From the NCBI GenBank assembly GCA_041623475.1, contig JBFJWU010000224.1, positions 1 through 5,870 of the forward strand: DNA of 5,870 nucleotides, in the 5' to 3' direction. Position numbers and translations under genes: made by a program. This stretch comes from JBFJWU01 sp041623475 [NCBI: bacterium]. Lineage in GTDB: Bacteria; J088. The notes beneath the pieces are model-generated. The model had not been told where the DNA came from, did no database searches, and worked only from the letters and a program-made list of their open reading frames with translations. This document shows positions 1 through 5,870 of the stretch, piece by piece (the stretch's first letter is position 1; each line of letters starts with the position of its first letter).

Positions 1-80
1 CCCGCATCCAGGTTGATTTGCATTGTTGCCGCGTCCGGAGCCAGGTTGACCAGGAACGAAGCCGTCGTCAGCGGCGAGTA
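1..80 (-). other. Start of a second post-propeller domain (cut by the window edge)
   Basis: The last 26 complete residues (1931-1956), plus a final GG that must encode Gly, align without gaps to the first 27 residues of the post-propeller domain at 3056 and below. Shared positions include the opening YS, a Phe, the PD pair, a Thr and Gln spaced as TxQ, and the final DxG. I count 9 identities in 27, with several conservative changes. Its position directly after a propeller is also the same. The remainder of the domain should lie just outside the window. Confidence 0.65.
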
Positions 81-3000
81 GTTTCGCTGCAAGACAGTTG
101 TAGACATCTGGATCAGGCGACCGCCGGTCGGTCCATAATTTGCTTCGCCGACGTAAATATCCGGCAGGCCATCCTGGTTGCGGTCGCGGTCCAGGATCAG
201 GTCATCGCCAAAGCGATCAAAGGTCTCTGTTGCGTACTCGATGGACAGGAGGGCGCCGTCGGTAACCGAGAAGAACGCAATTGCACCGGTTCCGCCGCCG
301 TCGATATGGGCACTGACGGCGACATCCAGTACGCCATCGTCATTCAGGTCGACAGTACGGACCATCCGTTTGCCCAGTTCGGCGTTCGCGCTGAATCCCA
401 ATGACTGGCCCGTGACCTCGTAAACGGCGCTGCCACCTGTGCCGGAGAGAGCGTAAAAACCTCCGCCATCAACTACCGAACCAGACCCCAGAAGAATGTC
501 GGGAATTCCATCGCCGTCAATGTCGGGCGCCTGCAGTACTGACGAGCCAGGGCTGACAAGAAAGTCGATGGCGAAATTGTAAATGTCGCCACCGGTTTGT
601 CCATCCAGAATAAACAGGTTTCGGTCGGATCGGGCTGCGACCAGGATGTCTGGATGCCCGTCGGTGTTGTAATCGGCACCCCAGGCAATAGCCGAGGCCA
701 TTGTGTCGGCTGCGCCATCGCCATCGCGCCGAAACAGTTCCTGGCCGTCGCGACCCGAAATGACAAATAACGCGCCGGAGTTCAGCCCATTGTGATCGCC
801 GTTGGGTGCGCCAATCGCAAATTCCGCCACGCCGTCGTTGTCCCAGTCGACTGGCAGCGACACGATGACGCTGCCCAATGCGCCGTTAGCAACCGTTCCC
901 GGAACGGAATAAAGCAATGTCCCGTCGAATCCACTGTAGACCCAAACCATACCTCCGCCCGCCGTCTGGATATTTGACAACGGCGCGCCGACAGCGAAAT
1001 CGAGGATGCCGTCCCCGTCGACGTCATCGATCGTCGCCACGGCTTCTGCAAATTCCCCAAAGTCAGCTACAGGGCCGGTAATTGGATAAACAAGACTGCC
1101 GTTGACGCCATCGATGACTGACAATCGACCCTGGTCCGAGTTAAAGTCAGGCGAGCCGACAATCAGTTCCGGACTGCCGTCCGCGTTGATGTCATCCAAT
1201 ACGGCCAACGCCTCGCCAAATCCTTCGCTGGCCGAGGTGCCATTTGCATAGACGGATTGGCTGAACCCCGCCAGGACATCGAGGAACCCGGCGTAGACCG
1301 CCAGGTCGGGGCCAATCGTATCCAGGGTGACAACCGTGGAGGCGGTGACACTGAGCAGGGCGATGGCGTCTCGGAACTGGACATTGACCGTGCGTGGTCC
1401 GTCGGGTGCGGACAGAGTCAAACTGGTTACGGCGGCAAACGGGATCCAGGTGCCCGCAATCCCGTCATCAATGTTGCCGCCAAGATTCATTTCGAACGGC
1501 GGATTATCGCCGGTAACGGTCAGGTAGAAGGTGACCAGAGAGTTGCTGGTCACAGATGTCGGGCTGGAGATCGAGCCACTTGGCGCTGCAGAATTGACAA
1601 CAATCCAATCGGAAACGGGGGCTGCCGAATTGCCGGCCAGGTCGTAATAGGTTGCCCAGACGACCTTGGTGCCGTTGCCGCCGGTAAATGTTACCGAGGT
1701 CGTCGGCGACATCAGGGCACCAAAGACAGGGCTGACGATCTGTCCGGTCAGGTCGAACGAAAACGCATCGACCGACGACAGGGATACCTGGTTCACGAAT
1801 TCAGATGTGACGGCAAGTCCCGCGGCGATTGTAACGAAATTTGCAAACGGTGGTCCTGTATCAAGGATAAATGTGCGACTGGTTACGCCAGTGTTGCCAA
1901 CTGTGTCTGTTTGCGCTGCGTAGATTGTGACTGGCCCGTCCGGCTGGCTGCTGAAGTCCAGGTTGTCCAGCCAACTGCCGCTGCATCCTGTCGAAGAGGC
2001 CGCAACGTCCCCGGTTACAAAGACTGGACCTTCGGAGTTGTCGCAGGTGCCGGACACAGGGAATCCCGACGCAGTCAGCAGCGGGATCAGTGTTCCTGGT
2101 GGTGGTGAGCTGATCGCAACAACAGGGGCCGATGTGTCAAGGGTGAAATTCAGGGTGCCAATTCCCTCGTTGCCAGCAATGTCCATCGCCCGGGCACGAA
2201 CGGTATATGTTCCGTCCATTCCGCTGGTCGGACCGTTGTAAGACCAGGAATCGGTGCCGGTCGTCGCGAAGAATGTTTCGGAAAGACTGCCAAAGGTTGT
2301 GCCGTTGTAGTAAAACAGCCCGTCAAAAAGACTGATTTCAACATTGGCGAGACCGGCGGCCGGGTTGCCAAAGTCTGTTGCCGTGCCCGCGAAAACGGCC
2401 GGGAATGCGTCGACAAACGTACCATTTGCGGGATACGTGATACTTGCTGCCGGCGGTGTCGCATCAACAATTCCTGTAACAGAAACGGTCTGGGTTGACT
2501 GGGTGCCAGCACCGTCCCTGACAACGATGGCCGTGGCCGAGTAGATTCCCTCGCCGGAAATCGGCAATGTGAAATCCCAATGCCACACTCCAGGGGAGGC
2601 CGTCACAAGATTGAAAAATTCTGTTGCAGTTGATGACGCGTAGCTGGTACCGTTCCAATAAAACGTAGATCCGTTGTCGCGGCGAAGTTCAAAGCCGACG
2701 TCCAGGATGGTCCCACCGACACCGGAAATGACGGGATCCGTAGCCGTCCCTGCGATGAATATTGGTGTCGTCGTATCACTGGTTGCAAACGAAGCCCCGG
2801 TTGGTGCGTCAAGGCTCAGAATGACCGGTGGCGACAGGTCGACACCCCACGTAAAGGATGTAATCGGGCCTACGTTACCCAAGGCATCCGCTGCCCTGAT
2901 CTCGATCAGGTGACTGCCTTCGGCCACTGGTGGTCCGTAGATGTTGCGCAGGTCATTGCCAATCCCAAACCAACTGCCACCGTCGATTCGAGCCTGTGCC

Positions 3001-5870
3001 GTGATCACGTCCGGGCCGTAGTACAAGTGGAAGGCGCTTTCTGCCGAATCGGAATAGATCAGTGGCTGTCCGGGCGACCGGAACAAAGCGATGGTTCCAG
3101 AGTCGCTGCCGTTGTTGTCAGCAAACGGAGCGGTTGCGTACATATCGGGGAATCCATCGCCGTCGGTGTCGCCGCCGTCACCGACGACCCAGCCAAACCG
3201 GTCGCCGGCAGCATCACCACTGACAGCGGTAAATTCGTTTCCGTTCTGGCCATCCAGCACATATGCACGGCCGATATTCGTGCCGCCAGTGTCGTTTCCA
3301 GGCGCCCCCATGACGATGTCGGGCAGACCATCCTTGTTCAGGTCGCCTGGCGAGGCGACAGACCAGCCCGCAAGTTCGGACGCAGTGACACCGCTGCTGG
3401 ACCAGATTTCGGTATAGGACGCGCCGTCCAGGACAACAAATCCACCGGTATTGGACTGACCGGCATCAGAGGAAGGCGCGCCAACCAGTAATTCCGGGAT
3501 GGAATCAAAATTGATGTCGCCCAGATATCCAATTGCTGCGCCAAACAGACGTGCGTCGCTGGCAATTGTGCCACCGGTTACCTGGAACAGCTGGGAACCG
3601 TCGGATCCCGAGAAAGCGTAAACTGCACCGTATCCGATCCCACCCGAAGACCAGCCTGGCGCAGCAATCACGACCTCCGGGATCAGGTCACCGTCCAGAT
3701 CACCCGCAATCTCGATTGCCGCACCGAACCGTTCGTATTCTGTTGTTCCGGAAATCGTATGAATCGGATTGCCCGTCAGACCATTCGCGACGACAATCAT
3801 TCCGGCATCGGTAACGCCCGACGGATCGCTGAGGTCGCCACCAATGATAGGATCCGGCATCCCATCCTGGTTGAAGTCGGCGGCAGCACCGGCGACGCCG
3901 AAGTTTTGGATCGGTGCAGGAGCCGTCAATTGACCCAGAATCGTGCCATCAGTTGGCGAGATCGCAAAAACGCTGCCAGCTCCACTGGCAGAGCCGGGTG
4001 CACCGACGCCCAGGTCATAGATTCCATCGTTGTTGATATCGCCGATCACCGCGATGGACTGGCCCAGCAGGTCGCCGGCGGCGGTTCCCGGTACGGATGC
4101 CATGAAACTGCCGTCTGCGCCTGACGCAATGACAACCATGCCGCTGTCAACACCACCGACATCACTGCCCGTGGCCCCCGCGGCGTAATCGACGATGCCG
4201 TCACCGTTGACATCACCGATGCGTACCATCGAGACCCCAAGATAGTCCCCCGCCGCGTCACCGTCTGCCGACCATTGCAGGGTCAGGCCCTGGGGTTCGA
4301 GCAGGAACGGGGCGATCAGATCGATCACCGGGCCTGATGTGTCCAGTTCGACAGAATCCGTAGCGGTTCTGGAATGGCCTGTCAGGCTGTAAAAAGTGGC
4401 GAAGATGTCTTTCTCTGCATCGCCGCTGGTCAACGTAACAACAACCGCAGAGGTCATGGCGACACCAGACAGCGGGACCGTGATGTCACCGGCCAGGTCA
4501 AATGTGACGGCGTTAGGTGCATACAACTGGATTGCAATCACGGTGGTCGAAACCGCACCGGCACCATTCGCGGCCGTTACTGCCGCCTGCGGGATCAGTA
4601 CCTGCGGAACGTACTCAATCGTGTCGGAAATCGGTGCACCGACATTGAACAGGCTGTCCGCCAGTTCGACCCATGCAGTTTTCGGCCCAGCACCTGTTGT
4701 CAGTGTGACAGTTGTTGATCCTGCAAACGGAACCCAGCCCGTGGCGATTACATCGCCCGTAATGCGCATCAAAACAGCTGACGCGTCGGCCGTGACATCC
4801 AGCGAAACGACAGTTGTGACTGTCTGGGCCGCGCCGTTGTCAAGAACCACGGCGGTCGCGACAGGTGGCGACTGGTCGAGGATGATCGTGTCGGTCGTGA
4901 CCGAAAAGTTGCCCGCAAGATCAAAAAAGGTCGCTGTCACGGCTTTGGATCCGTCGCCGGCCGTCAGCGTAATCGAACTCTGTGCCGTAAACGGGGCTCC
5001 GGATACCGGGATCGTCAACTGACCAGCCAGCGAATAAGTAACGGCCCCTGGCGCTCCCAGGGTGGCATTGACTGCCGTCGTTGACACTGCAGTTGCGCCT
5101 CCGGCCAGGGTAATTGATGCAGGTGACGGGGGTTGGGTGTCCAGGGTTATGGAGTCAAAATACAGCGCGGTGGCATTGCCCAGGCTGTCCCGGTACTCCA
5201 CGGAAATAGATTTGGTGCCGTCCCCGGTTGTCAGCGAAACACCTGTCACCGGCACAAAGGGGATCCATGTGCCGGTGACAGGTCCGGATAAGTCGCCCGT
5301 GAGCCGCATTTCGATCGGAGTGTGCGGGTCCGATGCATCAAGCTGCAGGCTCACGGACGTTGTATTTGTCCAGGGGTAATTTGGTGAGTTGATCGCGATG
5401 CATGTCACGCAAGTGGGCGGTGATTGATCAACCGTAAAACCGGCGATCGTCGAAACTGAGTTACCAGCGTTATCAAACGCAAATGCGCGAACCGTGTAGG
5501 CACCGTCTGGTCCGCTACCCGGTCCGGGCCACGTCCAGTTGGTCGTTCCTGTTGCGACGAACGTCTGTTCAACCAGTCCGGCAAAGGTGACCCCATTCCA
5601 GTAACCGCCTGGTCCGAATAACGACAGTTGCACCGCGGTAACACCGGATCCCAAATCTGCTGACGTACCGGCAAACGGGAAGGGCATCGACGTCGTCAGG
5701 GTCAGGTCAACCGGGGCTGTAATCGCGACCGTCGGTGGCGACTGGTCGAGGGTAATGGAATCGGTGGCTGGTGCCGATGTATTTCCGAGGCTGTCACGGA
5801 CGGTAACGTAGACGACCTTGACACCATCACCGGGCGTGAGCGACGTGACAACAGATGGCGCAAAGGCAAC
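1..5870 (-). CDS. Giant multidomain surface/secreted protein with Ig-like arrays and two FG-GAP beta-propellers (internal fragment, both ends missing)
   Basis: The minus-strand frame with codons at positions 3-5 up to 5868-5870 is open for 1956 codons; I read every codon and found no stop. Neither start nor stop is present, so the full protein exceeds about 1950 residues. Domain order from the N-terminal side: partial Ig-like domain, five more Ig-like domains (residues 1-510), FG-GAP propeller (511-936), post-propeller domain (937-1011), five Ig-like domains (1012-1517), second FG-GAP propeller (1518-1930), and the beginning of a second post-propeller domain (1931-1956). FG-GAP repeats are calcium-binding blades known from integrin alpha chains and many bacterial surface proteins; Ig-like arrays usually act as stalks. 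I infer an extracellular structural or adhesive role. No enzyme motif, membrane segment, signal peptide or anchor is visible here. There are only four Cys, typical of exported bacterial repeat proteins. The frame and family class are secure; ligand and exact function are unknown. Confidence 0.95.
81..1319 (-). other. FG-GAP seven-bladed beta-propeller 2
   Basis: Residues 1518-1930. A linker (TIGPDLAVYAGFL, from 1319) resembles the one before propeller 1, and seven calcium-loop motifs follow: DINADGSPE (1167-1193), DVDGDGILD (999-1025), DWDNDGVAE (822-848), DYNTDGHPD (648-674), DIDGDGIPD (498-524), DLNDDGVLD (324-350) and DRNQDGLPD (159-185). GAP-type strands include LIVGSPD, FAVGAPL, FAIGAPN, ILLGSGS and IYVGEAN. 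FG-type motifs include EGFGEAL and DRFGDDL. All seven blades are present, so the propeller is probably complete. The fourth blade is short, 50 residues between loops instead of about 55-59, and lacks the glycine-rich hairpin seen in the others. All seven loops keep the DG pair. The likely role matches propeller 1: a calcium-stabilised binding platform with unknown ligand. Confidence 0.92.
1320..2837 (-). other. Second Ig-like domain array (five domains)
   Basis: Five Ig-like units lie between the two propellers (residues 1012-1517): 2837-2463 (type A, long, about 125 residues), 2462-2136 (type A), 2135-1860 (a distinct type with two Cys), 1859-1593 (type C) and 1592-1320 (type B). Type A is marked by FIAGTATD or FAGTATD, a FYWNGTSY or YYNGTTF motif and a final DxAGN-like segment. 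The type C unit has FDLTGQIVSP and YYDLAGN. The type B unit has GTWIPFAAVTSLTLSAPDG, close to GTWIPFVPVTGVSLTTGDG in the first array. Linkers are LSPP, ATPP, TSAP, TGPP and SAAP. The unit types are shared with the first array but their order differs. The likely role is a spacer between propellers. Confidence 0.85.
2838..3062 (-). other. Post-propeller domain 1 (Ig/fibronectin-like fold suspected)
   Basis: About 75 residues (937-1011) directly after propeller 1. Visible landmarks are AESAFHLYYGPD, then QARIDGGSWFGIGN, then EGSHLIEIRAADALGN, ending in FTWGVD before the LSPP linker. The EGSHLIEIRAADALGN strand resembles the final strands of bacterial Ig-like domains (compare DGTYTVRARAMDIAGN further on), so I class it as an Ig-like or fibronectin-like sandwich. 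It differs from the three array types, and its first 27 residues reappear after propeller 2. It may act as a fixed adaptor joining each propeller to the next Ig array; that role is inference from position. Confidence 0.65.
3063..4340 (-). other. FG-GAP seven-bladed beta-propeller 1
   Basis: A linker (TSGPVIDLIAPFL, from 4340) leads into seven FG-GAP/VCBS-type repeats about 58 residues apart. Each blade carries a calcium-loop motif: DVNGDGIVD (4188-4214), DINNDGIYD (4014-4040), DFNQDGMPD (3852-3878), DLDGDLIPE (3675-3701), DINFDSIPE (3492-3518), DLNKDGLPD (3318-3344) and DTDGDGFPD (3144-3170). GAP-type strands follow them (LGVGAPG, VVIAAPG, LLVGAPS, IVMGAPG), with FG-type motifs between (ERFGAAI, RLFGAAI, DRFGWVV) and predicted hairpins such as VFAISPTDG and VYAFSGSDG. 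Seven repeats is the canonical number for an integrin-alpha-like propeller, so the domain looks complete. In known members these loops bind Ca2+ and the propeller face binds ligands or proteins; the ligand here is unknown. The fourth and fifth loops lack the central DG glycine. Confidence 0.93.
4864..4881 (-). repeat. 18-base exact repeat encoding an inter-domain linker (copy 1)
   Basis: The plus-strand string GGTGGCGACTGGTCGAGG occurs here and again at 5734-5751. On the coding strand both copies span the end of one Ig-like domain and the LDQSPP linker into the next. Other linkers (5410-5430, 5115-5145, 2822-2842) are recognisably related but diverged. This is consistent with domain duplication or gene conversion within the gene. 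Confidence 0.7.
5734..5751 (-). repeat. 18-base exact repeat encoding an inter-domain linker (copy 2)
   Basis: Identical to 4864-4881 over 18 bases and in the same reading frame, coding for the LDQSPP linker. The downstream domains differ in type (A here, B after the other copy), so the match is confined to the linker. Confidence 0.7.

Larger units (their letters stand above)
4341..5870 (-). other. First Ig-like domain array (six domains, the first truncated)
   Basis: Six beta-sandwich-like units of about 88-107 residues follow one another, each ending in a strand plus a linker such as LDQSPP, LDTQPP or LDTSGP. Boundaries by linker: 5870-5748 (partial), 5747-5427, 5426-5139, 5138-4875, 4874-4611 and 4610-4341. 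Three sequence types are visible. Type A (5747-5427) has FAGTSAD, GYWNGVTF and GAYTVRAFAFDNAGN. Type B (5870-5748, 5426-5139, 4874-4611) has a WIPF or WVPF motif, a TTGDG-like turn and a DSLGN-like end. Type C (5138-4875, 4610-4341) has AVSTT, a SLAGQLTIP-like strand and FFDLAGN or FYSLTGH. The DxAGN/DSLGN signature near the end of each unit is typical of bacterial Ig-like (Big family) repeats. The likely role is a stalk carrying the propeller away from the cell. The exact Pfam subfamily cannot be fixed by eye. Confidence 0.85.

Noticed and set aside
1257-2108. A 283-codon plus-strand open frame, the longest complete ATG-to-stop frame in the window
   Set aside because: It is antisense to the Ig-like array. 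Its translation is rich in Arg, Cys and Gly with no recognisable domain, and long antisense frames are expected opposite a G+C-rich gene with few stops.
2150-2524. Minus-strand open frames offset by one or two bases from the giant frame (also 473-766, 782-1060, 1163-1384, 3059-3331, 3338-3574, 4046-4261, 5405-5674)
   Set aside because: All overlap the giant frame out of phase and show no domain signatures. They are shadows, and I see no sign that the main frame shifts into them.
2910-3491. A 193-codon plus-strand open frame
   Set aside because: It lies opposite FG-GAP propeller 1 and the post-propeller domain, and the minus-strand frame there has clear repeated motifs. The plus-strand product matches nothing I recognise.
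3144-4214. Regularly spaced similar DNA segments (about 174-base period) that might suggest a tandem repeat or CRISPR-like array
   Set aside because: The similarity is at protein level (calcium-loop motifs of propeller blades) and the DNA is diverged. Unit length and lack of identical repeats rule out CRISPR.
4396-5022. A 208-codon plus-strand open frame with an Ala/Val/Thr-rich product that superficially looks like a surface protein
   Set aside because: The composition is a by-product of reading the Thr/Val/Ala-rich minus-strand Ig-like repeats in antisense. The conserved linkers and DxAGN-like ends exist only on the minus strand.
1-5870. Possible internal promoters, terminators, RNA genes or insertion sequences
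   Set aside because: I saw no rRNA or tRNA-like segments, no terminator hairpin with a T-run, no inverted-repeat ends and no transposase motifs; the coding frame runs through without interruption.

Overview
The window is the interior of one very large gene on the minus strand. Reading the complement from position 5870 down to 3 gives 1956 consecutive codons with no stop, so the start, the stop, any signal peptide and any cell-surface anchor all lie outside the window. I translated this frame codon by codon. No other gene, RNA gene, mobile element, CRISPR array, promoter or terminator is supported, and there is no intergenic DNA.

The protein fragment is a mosaic of extracellular-type domains. 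Residues are numbered from the 5870 end. First comes an array of bacterial Ig-like domains (positions 5870-4341, residues 1-510). Next is a complete seven-bladed FG-GAP (integrin-alpha-like) beta-propeller with seven calcium-loop motifs (4340-3063, residues 511-936). Then there is a distinct post-propeller domain (3062-2838), a second Ig-like array (2837-1320, residues 1012-1517), and a second complete seven-bladed FG-GAP propeller (1319-81, residues 1518-1930). The last 26 residues (80-3) match the start of the post-propeller domain. The linker, propeller and post-propeller block therefore occurs twice, about 3 kb apart, and the protein clearly continues past the window edge.

The fragment is rich in Gly, Thr, Ser, Val, Asp and Asn and has only four Cys. 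This fits a secreted or surface-displayed calcium-binding protein, perhaps an adhesin or matrix protein. No catalytic domain is visible.

The DNA looks moderately G+C-rich, with codons mostly ending in G or C. Giant FG-GAP plus Ig-like proteins of this style are common in Planctomycetota and also occur in Verrucomicrobiota, Myxococcota and marine Gammaproteobacteria. I lean weakly to Planctomycetota, but one repetitive gene cannot settle the taxonomy. I see no new defence, mobile or RNA system; the interest lies in the architecture and in how easily an ATG-to-stop gene search would miss this gene.
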